Source of the DNA: Parvimonas micra
Lineage (GTDB): Bacteria > Bacillota > Clostridia > Tissierellales > Peptoniphilaceae
Reading direction: 5' to 3'
Length of the DNA: 64,000 nt
Assembly: GCF_037482165.1 (NCBI RefSeq)
Contig: NZ_CP148048.1
Coordinates: 248,001-312,000 of the forward strand
This document shows, piece by piece, positions 44,721-54,875 of this stretch. The first letter of the stretch is position 1. The number at the start of each line of letters is the position of its first letter. Under the pieces are notes generated by a model. It saw nothing but the letters and a program-made list of their open reading frames with translations. It searched no databases and was not told where the DNA came from. The position numbers and the translations under genes were made by a program.

Positions 44721-45794
44721 ATGAAAAATTTATATTTGTTATATGGAGGAAAAAGTGCAGAACATGAAATTTCAGTTTTAACTGCAAAGTCCGTTATAAA
44801 TAATTTAGATAGAAAAAAATATAAGATATTTCCTATTTATGTTGATAAAGGTGGAAGATGGAATTACTTAGGAGAAAATACAAAAAATATTGAAGATGAA
44901 AAAGAGCTTATAGTTGAAGGACATGGAAATGTTGCGGATTCTATTTCTAATTTTTTTGCAAATGACTTTGTAAATGAAAATGCGATTTTCTTCCCAGCAA
45001 TGCATGGAACATTTTCTGAAGATGGAACTATTCAAGGTTTTTTTGATATAATGGATCTTACATATGTGGGAAATAATGTTTTATCCTCTGCTGTTTGCAT
45101 GGATAAGGGAACTGCAAATGATGTTTTTGCGGGTAATGGTATTTTACAACCTGAATATTATTTAGTTACAAAGTATGAGTTTGATAAAAATAAAGATTTG
45201 CAAATAAAAAATATTCTTGAAAGAATCGGTGAGGTTTCTTTCGTGAAGCCTTGTAATGCTGGCTCAAGTGTTGGAGTTACAAAGGTAACTAAAAAAGAAG
45301 AGATTGAACCTGCTCTTATTGAAGCTTTTAAATATGATAATAGAGTTTTAGTTGAAGAGGCTGTTATTGGAGATGAACTTCAAGTTTTAGTAATGGGAAA
45401 TAATATTTTAAAAGCTAGTTTACCTGGTGGGGTTAAAGTTACTAGAGAATTTTTTGATTATGAAGCAAAATATTTGGACGAAACAACAGACCACATTATA
45501 CCTTGGGATTTAACTGAAGAAGAAATTAAAGAAATTCAATCAGTAGCAAAGAAAGCTTATGCAGTTACAAATTGTAAGGGCTTTGCTAGAGTTGATATTT
45601 TTGTAAGAGATAGCGATAGAAAAATGTTAGTTAATGAAATTAATACAATTCCTGGAATGACTGCTGTATCTATGGCGCCTGCAATGTATATGAAAACTTT
45701 TGGAAAGACTTATAGCGACTTTTTAGATGAGTTGATTGAACTTGCCGTTGAGAATAAAAAAGAAAAAGATTCTTTGACTACAAATAGGGGGTAA
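44721..45794 (+). CDS. ddl: D-alanine--D-alanine ligase
   Basis: A 357-aa ATP-grasp ligase joining two D-Ala for the peptidoglycan stem. It starts with LLYGGKSAEHEIS, contains HGTFSEDGTIQGFF and ends its active site with VNEINTIPGMT. It lies 2 nt upstream of murF, whose product uses the dipeptide, so coupling is functional. GAAGGGG precedes the ATG. Confidence 0.97.
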   Translation: MKNLYLLYGGKSAEHEISVLTAKSVINNLDRKKYKIFPIYVDKGGRWNYLGENTKNIEDEKELIVEGHGNVADSISNFFANDFVNENAIFFPAMHGTFSEDGTIQGFFDIMDLTYVGNNVLSSAVCMDKGTANDVFAGNGILQPEYYLVTKYEFDKNKDLQIKNILERIGEVSFVKPCNAGSSVGVTKVTKKEEIEPALIEAFKYDNRVLVEEAVIGDELQVLVMGNNILKASLPGGVKVTREFFDYEAKYLDETTDHIIPWDLTEEEIKEIQSVAKKAYAVTNCKGFARVDIFVRDSDRKMLVNEINTIPGMTAVSMAPAMYMKTFGKTYSDFLDELIELAVENKKEKDSLTTNRG

Positions 45795-45796
45795 TT

Positions 45797-47167
45797 ATGT
45801 TAAAAGCAACTTTGGAGACAATTGCTAAAATAGTAGGTGGAAATTTGGTTACTACAAGTATGAAAGATAATGTTGTAGAGGGAGTTTCTACAGATACTCG
45901 TGATATTCAAGTTCACAATTTATTTATTCCGCTTGTAGGAGAAAAGTTTGATGGACATAATTTTGCTTTTGATGCTATTCAAAAGGGAGCAGTTGCTACT
46001 TTATGGGATAAAAAGCATCCTACTCCTTATCTTGATGCTGGAATTATTGTTGTTGATGATACATTACAAGCATATCAAAAACTCGCAAGCAGTTATTTAA
46101 AAGCGACAGGAGCAAAGGTTATTGGAATAACAGGCTCAAATGGTAAAACAGGTACAAAGGATATTTTAGCTGCAATTTTAAAAGAAAAATATAGAGTTCA
46201 TAAGACTGCAAAAAATTTTAATAATGATATTGGTGTTCCTAAAACTATTATGGAAATGGACTTAGATGATGAAGCTGTTGTTCTAGAGATGGGAATGGAT
46301 CATTTTGGAGATATTAAAACTCTTACAAATATTGCAAAACCTGATATAGCAGTTATCACAAATATTGGTGATAGCCACTTACAAGAACTTAAAACTAAAG
46401 AGAATATTGCAAGAGCAAAGTTTGAAATTTTAGAAGGATTAAAGCCTGACGGAATATTTATTTATAACAATGATGATGATATTTTAAGGGAAGTAATAAA
46501 AGAATATACAATTCATCAAAAGATTATAAAAATAGGGACAAGAGAAGATTCTGATGTGATTATAAGACCTATTCGTTCTGATGAAGAGGGAAGTAGTTTT
46601 TCAATCGGAGAGTATGCTTATAGCATTCCATTTATTGGAAAACATCAAATCTACAATGTTTCAGTAGCAATTACAATAGCAGGGCTTATGGGAATGAGTT
46701 ATGAAGATATTGTAAGAGGTCTATCAAAAGTAAAGCTTACTGGAATGAGAATGGAACTTATGCACTTGTCAAGTTTTGATATCTTAAATGACTGTTATAA
46801 GTCAAATCCTCAAAGCCTAACTTCCTGTATTGAAACTGTCTATACTATGAAAGGCTACAAAAATAAAATTTTAATTCTTTCCGATATGTTGGAGCTTGGT
46901 GAAAACGAGAGAAAGCTACATTTTTCTGTAGGAGAAAAAATAGATAGAAATAAGATTGATTATGTGATATGTATTGGAGATTTAGCTAAAGAGATTTACA
47001 ATGGAGCAAATAGAAATTTCAATGTCAACAACCTTTTCCATTTTGAAACTAATGAAGAAGTCGTAAATAAAGTTAGAGAACTTATTTCGGAAGATACTTT
47101 AATTATGGTAAAAGGAAGCAGAGGAATGAAACTGGAAAAAATTATTGAAATGTTAAAGGAGATTTAA
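45797..47167 (+). CDS. murF: UDP-N-acetylmuramoyl-tripeptide--D-alanyl-D-alanine ligase
   Basis: A 456-aa Mur ligase. The ATP site GITGSNGKTGTKD is near residue 112. The N-terminal domain has STDTRDI, and the central DCYKSNPQSL is the MurF signature. It adds D-Ala-D-Ala from Ddl to the UDP-MurNAc tripeptide in the cytoplasm. It is tightly packed between ddl and the M20 peptidase gene. Confidence 0.97.
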   Translation: MLKATLETIAKIVGGNLVTTSMKDNVVEGVSTDTRDIQVHNLFIPLVGEKFDGHNFAFDAIQKGAVATLWDKKHPTPYLDAGIIVVDDTLQAYQKLASSYLKATGAKVIGITGSNGKTGTKDILAAILKEKYRVHKTAKNFNNDIGVPKTIMEMDLDDEAVVLEMGMDHFGDIKTLTNIAKPDIAVITNIGDSHLQELKTKENIARAKFEILEGLKPDGIFIYNNDDDILREVIKEYTIHQKIIKIGTREDSDVIIRPIRSDEEGSSFSIGEYAYSIPFIGKHQIYNVSVAITIAGLMGMSYEDIVRGLSKVKLTGMRMELMHLSSFDILNDCYKSNPQSLTSCIETVYTMKGYKNKILILSDMLELGENERKLHFSVGEKIDRNKIDYVICIGDLAKEIYNGANRNFNVNNLFHFETNEEVVNKVRELISEDTLIMVKGSRGMKLEKIIEMLKEI

Positions 47168-47168
47168 T

Positions 47169-48296
47169 ATGAATAAAGAAAGACTTTTAAATACATTTTT
47201 AGATTTAGTAAAGATTTACTCACCTTCAAAAAACGAAATAAATGTTATGAAATATATAACAGAAAAGTTGGAAAAACTAGGAGTTAAATATATTTTACAT
47301 GACCATTCAGCTGAATATGGCGGAAACACTCCTGTAATTATTGCAAAACTTGAAAAAAATTGTGATGATGAAAAACTTAAATCAATTTCTCTTTCGGCTC
47401 ATATGGATGTCGTAGAACCTTCAAAGGATTTAGATGTTTACGTTGAGGATGGACTTGTTAAAACAAGAACAGAAACAACTTTAGGTGGAGATGATAAGGG
47501 TGGAGTTGCAATTATTTTAGAAACTTTTGAAAATTTAGTTGAAAATAATTTACCACATAATGATATATTTGCAGTTATAACTCCATCTGAAGAAATCGGA
47601 CTTTTGGGTGCAAAATCAATTAAATGGGAAGAAATTCCATCTGAATTTATGCCTGCAAAAGATATGCTTGTACTAGATAATGGTGGTGGATCAGATTTAG
47701 TAGCGGTTGAAGGACCTTGTATGTATAAGATAAATGTTCATTATGAAGGAGCTTCAGCACATGCTGGAATTGAACCTGAAAAAGGAAGAAGTGCAATTAT
47801 AGCTATGAGTAATGCTATTGCAAAGATGAAAATAGGAAGATTAAATGACCATACTACTTCAAATATAGGTAGTATTATTTCTGAATTTCCAACTAATGTT
47901 GTTCCTAAAGATTGTAAAATCAAAATGGAAGTTAGATGTTTAAATGAAGATGAAGCAAAAGAAAATGTTGATAATTATATAGATATTTTTGAAAAAACTG
48001 CAAAAGACTTTGAAGTTAAATGCAATATTGAAGTTAAATACGATTATCCACCATTAAAACAAATTGATGGAAATAATTTATTAAATAGAGTTTTAGATGC
48101 ATATAAAAAAGTTGGGATTACTGCCAAACCAATTAAAATTGGTGGCGGTTGTGACGGAAATATTTATTTAAAAAATGGATTCCATTCTGTAATTTTAGGA
48201 GTTGGAATGTACAAAATTCATACGATTGAGGAATATTTAGTTATTTCCGATATGGAAAAAACGGCTGAGGCGGTTATGGAATTTATTACAAAATAG
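47169..48296 (+). CDS. M20-family peptidase, tripeptidase T-like
   Basis: A 375-aa zinc aminopeptidase. The metal ligands fit His in LSAHMDVV, Asp in GGDDKGG, Glu pair in TPSEEIG and Asp in VLDNGG. A dimerisation domain lies at about residues 190-300. It looks like the PepT-like group that trims small peptides for nutrition. It starts 1 nt after murF, so it is part of the same transcript. Confidence 0.9.
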   Translation: MNKERLLNTFLDLVKIYSPSKNEINVMKYITEKLEKLGVKYILHDHSAEYGGNTPVIIAKLEKNCDDEKLKSISLSAHMDVVEPSKDLDVYVEDGLVKTRTETTLGGDDKGGVAIILETFENLVENNLPHNDIFAVITPSEEIGLLGAKSIKWEEIPSEFMPAKDMLVLDNGGGSDLVAVEGPCMYKINVHYEGASAHAGIEPEKGRSAIIAMSNAIAKMKIGRLNDHTTSNIGSIISEFPTNVVPKDCKIKMEVRCLNEDEAKENVDNYIDIFEKTAKDFEVKCNIEVKYDYPPLKQIDGNNLLNRVLDAYKKVGITAKPIKIGGGCDGNIYLKNGFHSVILGVGMYKIHTIEEYLVISDMEKTAEAVMEFITK

Positions 48297-48304
48297 GAGG
48301 GAAT

Positions 48305-51211
48305 ATGTATAAAGGATATAAATTAATTCAAGAAAAACATATAAAGGATGTAAATTCCGATTGCGTTTTGCTTGAACATGAAAAAACTGGTGCTAGAGTT
48401 TTTTTGATGAAAAATAATGATGACAATAAAACTTTTAGCATCGGATTTAAAACTATTCCTAAAGATAACACAGGAATTTGCCATATAATTGAGCATTGTG
48501 TACTATCTGGTTCAAGAAAATTCCAAACAAAAGAACCTTTTATGGATATGGTAAAAATAAGTACAGCAACATTTTTAAATGCTATGACTTTTCCTGATAA
48601 GACTGTTTATCCTGTTTCTAGTAGAAATGAAAAAGACTTTAAAAATTTGATGGATGTATATATGGATGCTGTTTTCTATCCTGCGATGAAATCTGATAGA
48701 AGGATTTTTATGCAAGAAGGTTGGCATTATGAACTTGAAAATGAAGAAGATGAACTTAATATTAAAGGTGTAGTTTATAACGAAATGAAGGGAGCTTATT
48801 CTGTTCCTGAAACAACTCTTTATTATAAAGTAAATAATGCCCTTTGTCCTGATACTGTTTATGCTAAAGAATCAGGTGGAGAACCTTATGAAATTCCAAA
48901 TTTAACTTATGAAGATTTTTGTGAATTTCATTCAAAATACTATCATCCTTCCAACTCATATATTTATCTATATGGGGATTGTGATATGGAAGAAAGACTT
49001 GAATTTTTGGATAGAGAATATCTTTCAAACTTTGAAAAAGAAGAACTTGATAATTTTGAAGGAAGTCAAGTACCTTTTGATAAACCTAAAAATGTCTTTG
49101 ATGAATATTCAGTTTCAAAAGATGAAGATACTAAAAATAAGACATTCTTAGCTTATGTTTCTTGCTTTGGAGAAAGTGATGGGCTAAAAGATGGAATTAT
49201 ATCAAGATTACTAAATGAAGTTTTGATTGAGATGCAAGGTGCATATTTAAAAGAAGCTCTTCTTAAAGAAAATATATGCGAAGATGTTTCTTCGATTTCT
49301 ATGGAATCTACAAAATTTTCAAGTTTTGGAGTTTATGTTACAAATTCAGAAAGGGAAAATTTAGATAAATTTAAGGAAGTTGTAGAAAAAACTTTAACAG
49401 ATGTTGTTAATAAAGGAATTGAAAAAGAAAAACTAATTGCGGTATTGAATAGAACAGAATTTTCTGTAAGAGAACTTTTAAATTCTACAACTGCTGGAAT
49501 AGAATGTATGTTACATGTTTGTGACAATTGGTTGTATGGTAAAAATCCTATGGAATCTTTAGCTTTTGATGATGCTTTATCAGAAATTAGAGAAGAAATT
49601 CTAAATAATAGATTGTTAGAAAGAATTATTGAAGAAAAGATTTTAAATAACAATCATAAGGCATTTATTGTTCTTTCACCGAGTGCTGGACTTAATGACA
49701 AAAAAGATTTAGCTCAAAAAGAGTGGTTAAAGAGGTATAAAGACTCATTAAATAAAATTCAAGTTGAAAAAATAATAGAAAATACTAAAAATTTAATTGA
49801 ATATCAACAAACTGAAAGTTCTGATGAACAAAAAGCTACAATTCCAAAATTAAAAATTGAAGATATTGATAAGGAAACTTTAAAAATTCCGAATGACATA
49901 GATAAAGTGGAAGATATAACAGTTTTAAAACATGATATTTTTACTTCAGGTATTAACTATGTAGATATTTGTTTTGATTTAAAACATATCTCAAAAGATG
50001 AAATAGTATATTTATCATTAATCGAAAATCTATTAAAATCTTTGGATAAAAAATCAATGTCTTACAAAGATTTTACAGTTGAAACATTTTTACGTTGTGG
50101 AGGAATTTCAACTACAATTGCAACTTTGACAAATTCAAAAAATAGGGAAAAATTTGTTCCAAAATTTGTTGTAAGTGTAAAATTCTTCTCTGAAAAACTT
50201 AAAGAAACTGCAGAGCTTGTAAAAGTCTTATTAAAAGAAACAATTTTTACAGATAAGAATAGAATAAAAGAAGAAGTTTTAGCTATAAAAGGTGAATTGG
50301 AACAAGATATTATCGGAGCTGGTCATCTTTATGGAATAAACAGAGCAAAATCATATTATTCAAATAAGGCTTATTATGATGAAAAAGTTAAAGGTATTGA
50401 TTATTTGAGATTTATTCAGGATTTAGCCGAGAATTTTGATGAAAAAATTGATAATGTGATTGAAAAAATGGAATTTGTTTACAATAGGATGTTTAAGTTA
50501 AACGAAACAATTGTAAATATAACAACAACAGAGGATAATTTTGATAATATAGAAAAAGAATTTGTTGGACTTGTAAAAGAGTTTCCTAAAATAGAAGATT
50601 CTCCTTATGATTTTACATTTGAAAAAGAGAATTTAAAAGAAGGAATTGCAACATCATCTGATGTAAATTATGTTACTTTTGCCGGGGATATGAAAAAGTA
50701 CGGTATAGAGTATTCAGGAAGTTTTGCATTGCTTTCTAAAATTTTGAGTACTACTCATATGCATAATAATATCAGAGCGATAGGCGGAGCTTATGGTGCT
50801 GGATTTAGTATAACTAGAGATAGTGAAATAATTATGTTCAGCTATAGAGATCCTAATTTAAAATCCACAAAAGAAATTTTTTCAACAGTAGGGGAATTTG
50901 TTTCAGAAATGGAACTTTCAGAAGAAGATTTAGAAAGTTTTAAAATTTCAATGGTAAAAGATTTTAATCCATTACTTACACCAAAACATAAAGGTTATAC
51001 TTCTATGATTATGTATATTACTGGGTCAGATGAAAAAGAATTAGAAATCTATCTAGAGGAGCTTTTAAATGCAAGATTAGAAGATTTAAAAGGACTTTCA
51101 GAAATAATAGGTAAAGTATTAGATCAAGATACTTTTGTAGTTGTAGGAAATGCAAATAGAATAAAGGAAAATTCTGAAGAATTTAAGAATATTCTGGTTT
51201 TAAAAAAATAA
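48305..51211 (+). CDS. M16C-family metalloprotease (PreP/falcilysin-like)
   Basis: A 968-aa zinc protease. The inverted metal motif HxxEH is in CHIIEHCVLSGS, and a downstream Glu lies in the conserved VVYNEMKGAYS. The associated M16C domain follows, and a second, inactive half is diverged. Such proteins degrade peptides inside a closed chamber. There is no signal peptide, so it is cytoplasmic. It is the last gene of the ddl-murF transcript and is followed by a terminator. Confidence 0.93.
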   Translation: MYKGYKLIQEKHIKDVNSDCVLLEHEKTGARVFLMKNNDDNKTFSIGFKTIPKDNTGICHIIEHCVLSGSRKFQTKEPFMDMVKISTATFLNAMTFPDKTVYPVSSRNEKDFKNLMDVYMDAVFYPAMKSDRRIFMQEGWHYELENEEDELNIKGVVYNEMKGAYSVPETTLYYKVNNALCPDTVYAKESGGEPYEIPNLTYEDFCEFHSKYYHPSNSYIYLYGDCDMEERLEFLDREYLSNFEKEELDNFEGSQVPFDKPKNVFDEYSVSKDEDTKNKTFLAYVSCFGESDGLKDGIISRLLNEVLIEMQGAYLKEALLKENICEDVSSISMESTKFSSFGVYVTNSERENLDKFKEVVEKTLTDVVNKGIEKEKLIAVLNRTEFSVRELLNSTTAGIECMLHVCDNWLYGKNPMESLAFDDALSEIREEILNNRLLERIIEEKILNNNHKAFIVLSPSAGLNDKKDLAQKEWLKRYKDSLNKIQVEKIIENTKNLIEYQQTESSDEQKATIPKLKIEDIDKETLKIPNDIDKVEDITVLKHDIFTSGINYVDICFDLKHISKDEIVYLSLIENLLKSLDKKSMSYKDFTVETFLRCGGISTTIATLTNSKNREKFVPKFVVSVKFFSEKLKETAELVKVLLKETIFTDKNRIKEEVLAIKGELEQDIIGAGHLYGINRAKSYYSNKAYYDEKVKGIDYLRFIQDLAENFDEKIDNVIEKMEFVYNRMFKLNETIVNITTTEDNFDNIEKEFVGLVKEFPKIEDSPYDFTFEKENLKEGIATSSDVNYVTFAGDMKKYGIEYSGSFALLSKILSTTHMHNNIRAIGGAYGAGFSITRDSEIIMFSYRDPNLKSTKEIFSTVGEFVSEMELSEEDLESFKISMVKDFNPLLTPKHKGYTSMIMYITGSDEKELEIYLEELLNARLEDLKGLSEIIGKVLDQDTFVVVGNANRIKENSEEFKNILVLKK

Positions 51212-51246
51212 CCAATAAGTTTTATATTTATTATATTACACAAGAT

Positions 51247-51274
51247 AAAAAGCACTGCATATGCAGTGCTTTTT
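51247..51274 (+). terminator. Rho-independent terminator
   Basis: Perfect palindrome AAAAAGCACTGCAT/ATGCAGTGCTTTTT ending in T. Confidence 0.9.
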
Positions 51275-51332
51275 ATATAGAAAATCTTTATAAATAGAGC
51301 TTTTTGTATAAGAAATTAATATAATAAAATTA

Positions 51333-51361
51333 TTGACTTAAGTAATTATTACAAATATAAT
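51333..51361 (+). promoter_or_regulatory. Promoter of substrate-binding protein gene 1
   Basis: TTGACT at 51333-51338 and TATAAT at 51356-51361, 17-nt spacer. The same TTGACTTAA start occurs in the promoter of the paralogous gene. Confidence 0.85.
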
Positions 51362-51416
51362 TAAATAAAATAGATAGTTAAAATTTAAAAATTATTTTAT
51401 TAAATGGAGGAATTTT

Positions 51417-52487
51417 ATGAAAAAAAGAAATCTTGTTTTATTATTAGTTTCTGCATTAGTTCTATGTTCTTGTGGAAAAACAGCTAAGAGAGCTGATGAC
51501 AAAACTACTACAAAAACTGATGATACTAAAGAAAAATTGACTATTGGAAAAGTTGATTTAAATGATCCTGATTTGGAAGAAAAGTGGAAAAAAGAACCAG
51601 CTTATGGAAGAAAGATAATTATAAACTTTGATGGTGGACTTTGTGCTTCTACTTTAGGGGTAACTCATGCAAAGGGATATTTTGCAAAACAAGGATTAGA
51701 AACTCAAGTTGTTAATAATCCAGAACCTAAAGATGCGATAGCAACAGGGAAAATTGATGTTATGGTTGAACATATTTCAACATCTCTTATTCCTGCTGTT
51801 AATGGTCTAGATATAACTTTTACAAGAGCTGTAAATACAGGATGTAGAACTATGTTTGTTTTGAAAGATTCAGATATTAAGTCAACAAAAGATTTAGAAG
51901 GAAAAACTGTTGGAGTTCATGGCGGAATTGGTTCAGGTGATCACAATATAAGTCTTAGATTTTTTGCAAAAGATAATGTAGACCAAACTAAGGTTAAATT
52001 TAAACCAGTAGAAAGTGCAGCTTTAATCCAAGCTATGAAAAACGGTGAAATACAAGCTTGTGTATTGTCAGATCAATATGCAAAAGAATTTATTGATAAA
52101 GGAATAATTAGAGCAATTCGTTCAATAACTTGGGATGATGATTTTAAAATTGAACCATGTTGTGTACTAATTTTAAATAAAAAGTTTGTTGAAGAAAATC
52201 CTATTACTGCTGCAAAGATTACTGAGGCACATAGACAAGCAAGTGAATGGGTAGAAGATCACAAAGAAGAAACAGCTGACATTGTAAAGGCAAATAACTG
52301 GGGTTCTGGAGATAGAGATACAGATATTTACTTTTTGAATGCTTATAGCTTTAGAATTTCAGATGAACAAACTGAGAAATCCTTAAATGATATAGTTAGA
52401 GATTATAAAAAGTTTGATTTGATAGATAAAAATAAAGAAGCTAAAGATATTTTGAGAGATGTTTGGAAACCAATTAATCAAAAATAA
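51417..52487 (+). CDS. Substrate-binding lipoprotein 1 of a NitT/TauT-type ABC importer
   Basis: A 356-aa lipoprotein. The signal peptide ends LCSC, with the lipid Cys at about residue 19. The NMT1-like fold is indicated by GLCASTLGVTHAKGYFAKQGLE and by LEGKTVGVHGG. Conserved Cys residues are shared with the next paralogue: GGLC, TGC and EPCC. It feeds the permease and ATPase downstream. The ligand is unknown; related proteins bind small sulfur or nitrogen compounds. It has its own promoter and terminator. Confidence 0.88.
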   Translation: MKKRNLVLLLVSALVLCSCGKTAKRADDKTTTKTDDTKEKLTIGKVDLNDPDLEEKWKKEPAYGRKIIINFDGGLCASTLGVTHAKGYFAKQGLETQVVNNPEPKDAIATGKIDVMVEHISTSLIPAVNGLDITFTRAVNTGCRTMFVLKDSDIKSTKDLEGKTVGVHGGIGSGDHNISLRFFAKDNVDQTKVKFKPVESAALIQAMKNGEIQACVLSDQYAKEFIDKGIIRAIRSITWDDDFKIEPCCVLILNKKFVEENPITAAKITEAHRQASEWVEDHKEETADIVKANNWGSGDRDTDIYFLNAYSFRISDEQTEKSLNDIVRDYKKFDLIDKNKEAKDILRDVWKPINQK

Positions 52488-52503
52488 ATAGTAATTGTTA
52501 ATA

Positions 52504-52534
52504 AAAAAGAGTTGTTTAATTATAACTCTTTTTT
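52504..52534 (+). terminator. Terminator between the two substrate-binding protein genes
   Basis: AAAAAGAGTT pairs with AACTCTTTTT around a 10-nt loop and ends in T. It separates gene 1 from gene 2. Confidence 0.8.
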
Positions 52535-52643
52535 ATTATATATTATGATATGTTAATAATGTATTATTGATTGAGTAAAACTATTTCATAAAATTTACTA
52601 ATAAATAGGACTTTTACTATTAAAAATTAATATAAATAAATTG

Positions 52644-52671
52644 TTGACTTAATTATTTAAGATGTTATAAT
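52644..52671 (+). promoter_or_regulatory. Promoter of substrate-binding protein gene 2
   Basis: TTGACT at 52644-52649 and TATAAT at 52666-52671, 16-nt spacer, about 90 nt before the start codon. Confidence 0.85.
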
Positions 52672-52760
52672 TTATTTAGTCAAAAATATTTTAAATTATA
52701 AAAAAGATTATTACATAAATTAACAAAGTTTTTTGGCGATTATTTATATGGAGGGTGTTT

Positions 52761-53843
52761 ATGAATAAGAAAGGAATTAGTTTATTGCTATTATCAGCTA
52801 TGCTATTTAGTGTTTCAGGATGTGGAAATACTGCAAAGAGGGCTGATAACAGCCAAAGTTCTGAAAAGAAAGAAGAAAAAAGTGGAAGTAAGATGACCAT
52901 AGCGGATGTTGATTTGAATGATCCTAATTTAGAGGAAAAATGGAAAAAAGAGCCACGTTATGGAACAAAAATCATTTTAGGATACAACGGGGGACTTTGT
53001 ACTTCTGGTTTAGGAATTGCTCATGTTAAGGGATTTTTGGCTAAACAAGGTTTAGAAGGTGAGATTAAAAACTTACAATTATCTGTTGCAGATGCTATTG
53101 GTACAGGTAAGTTAGATGCGACTACAGACCATATTTCTACTTCTGTTGTTCCTGCGGTAAACGGAACTAATATGGTATTTACAAGGGGAGCGCATACTGG
53201 TTGTAAATCTCTTTTTGTTTTAAAAGATTCAGATATTCAAAAAACAAGTGATCTAATTGGAAAAGAGGTTGCTATTCATGATGGAATTGGAGCATCTGAC
53301 CATAATATAGCTTTAAGATTTTTATCAAGAGATAAGGTTGACTATTCAAAAGTTAAATTTAAAAATGTAGAAACTGCTGCAACTATTCAATCTATGCAAA
53401 ATGGAGAAATTCATGCAGCGATGTTTTCAGATCAGTTTGCACAAAAGTTTGTTGATCAAGGAATTATTAGACCGATTCGTTCAATAACTACTGATGATGA
53501 TTTTAAAATCGAACCTTGCTGTGTACTTATTTTAAATAAAAAATTTGTTGAAGAAAATCCTATAACTGCAGCAAAACTTACGAAGGCTCATAAGGAAGCT
53601 AGTGATTGGATTGAAGAAAATAAAAAAGAAGCTGCACAAGTAATTAATCAAAACAATTGGGGTTCAGGAAATGCTGATTCTGACCAAAAATTTTTAGAAA
53701 CATATAATTTTAAGGTTACTGATGAGAGAACTACTGAATCATTGACAGATGTTTTAAAAGATTATGCAGAATTTAAATTAATAAAACCAGAAGCTAATTC
53801 AAAGGAAACTTTAGCGGAAATTTGGAGACCTATGAAAAAATAA
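52761..53843 (+). CDS. Substrate-binding lipoprotein 2 of a NitT/TauT-type ABC importer
   Basis: A 360-aa paralogue of the preceding protein, similar from the lipobox to the end. The lipid Cys is at VSGC, about residue 21. The same phrases recur (GGLCTSGLGIAHVKG, HTGCKSLFVLKDSDI, EPCCVLILNKKFVEENP). The ATG at 52761 is chosen over an in-frame GTG at 52755, which touches the GGAGGG site. The permease follows 12 nt later, so this copy is the one directly in the transporter operon. Differences between the copies suggest either two ligands or dosage. Confidence 0.88.
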   Translation: MNKKGISLLLLSAMLFSVSGCGNTAKRADNSQSSEKKEEKSGSKMTIADVDLNDPNLEEKWKKEPRYGTKIILGYNGGLCTSGLGIAHVKGFLAKQGLEGEIKNLQLSVADAIGTGKLDATTDHISTSVVPAVNGTNMVFTRGAHTGCKSLFVLKDSDIQKTSDLIGKEVAIHDGIGASDHNIALRFLSRDKVDYSKVKFKNVETAATIQSMQNGEIHAAMFSDQFAQKFVDQGIIRPIRSITTDDDFKIEPCCVLILNKKFVEENPITAAKLTKAHKEASDWIEENKKEAAQVINQNNWGSGNADSDQKFLETYNFKVTDERTTESLTDVLKDYAEFKLIKPEANSKETLAEIWRPMKK

Positions 53844-53855
53844 TTTGGAGTAAAT

Positions 53856-54875
53856 ATGAGTATTGATGTAAAAAACTTGACTAAGGAACAGTTAAAGGAA
53901 ATAGAACAGAAGCCAAAAAGCAATTTATATAAATTATTTGATAAAATTATTATATTTTTGCCTGTAATAGCTATAGTAATGGCTTTATTAGAATTTTATT
54001 ATGTTCCTAATTATGGAGAAAATGGAATAACTGATGTTTATGGCATATTTTTGGGAGTACAACTTGCTTTATTTTTAATTTTTGGAATTTTATCATTCTT
54101 TTTAAAGAGAGTTTATTATAAAATTAGACATATTGCTCCCCTAGCTACATTTGTCTATATTTTGCTTATTTTATATGATTATGCAACTTTAAAGACAAAT
54201 TCACTTTTACTACCTTATTTTCCTTGGGTGGATAATATTTTAAATGCAATGTTAACTGATAGAGCTTATTTGCTAGATTGTATTAAAAATTCATTGAAGT
54301 TATTATTTACTGGTTATTTTTGGGGAGTTTTAATTGGACTTATAACTGGTATTGCTTGTGGTTATAGTAAAATTGTAAGTTATTGGATTTCTCCTTTTAT
54401 GAAATTATTAGGAGCAATTCCATCTATTACTTGGATTCCTGTAATAATGGTATTCGCAAGTTCTCTTTTCAAAGGTGCTGTAATAGTAATTGCACTTGGG
54501 GTTTGGTTTTCAGTAACAATGTCTAGTTATACGGGAATTAAAAATATCGATGTAGCCTATTATGAAGCAGCGAGGACATTGGGTGCTAGTGAAAGACAGT
54601 TAATTTTAAATATAGCAATTCCATCCGCACTACCACATATCTTTCAAGGTTTAGTGATGGGTATGAGTACGGCCTGTGTATCATTGTTAGCTGCTGAAAT
54701 GATAGGAGTTGAATCCGGACTCGGTTGGTATATAACTTGGCAAAGAGGCTGGGCAAAATTCTCTAATATGTATGGCGCCATAATCATAATTTGTATTATA
54801 TTTGTTATAGTAAATTTTGCTTTGGGATATATTAGAAAGAAAGTTCTTAAATGGCAAGAAGGAGTGATACAATAA
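53856..54875 (+). CDS. ABC importer permease (NitT/TauT type)
   Basis: A 339-aa membrane protein. An N-terminal extension with three or so helices (about residues 30-120) precedes the usual six-helix permease domain. The EAA loop YYEAARTLGASERQLILNIAIPSALP at about residues 230-255 contacts the ATPase. It ends 1 nt into the ATPase gene (TAATG overlap). Confidence 0.92.
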   Translation: MSIDVKNLTKEQLKEIEQKPKSNLYKLFDKIIIFLPVIAIVMALLEFYYVPNYGENGITDVYGIFLGVQLALFLIFGILSFFLKRVYYKIRHIAPLATFVYILLILYDYATLKTNSLLLPYFPWVDNILNAMLTDRAYLLDCIKNSLKLLFTGYFWGVLIGLITGIACGYSKIVSYWISPFMKLLGAIPSITWIPVIMVFASSLFKGAVIVIALGVWFSVTMSSYTGIKNIDVAYYEAARTLGASERQLILNIAIPSALPHIFQGLVMGMSTACVSLLAAEMIGVESGLGWYITWQRGWAKFSNMYGAIIIICIIFVIVNFALGYIRKKVLKWQEGVIQ

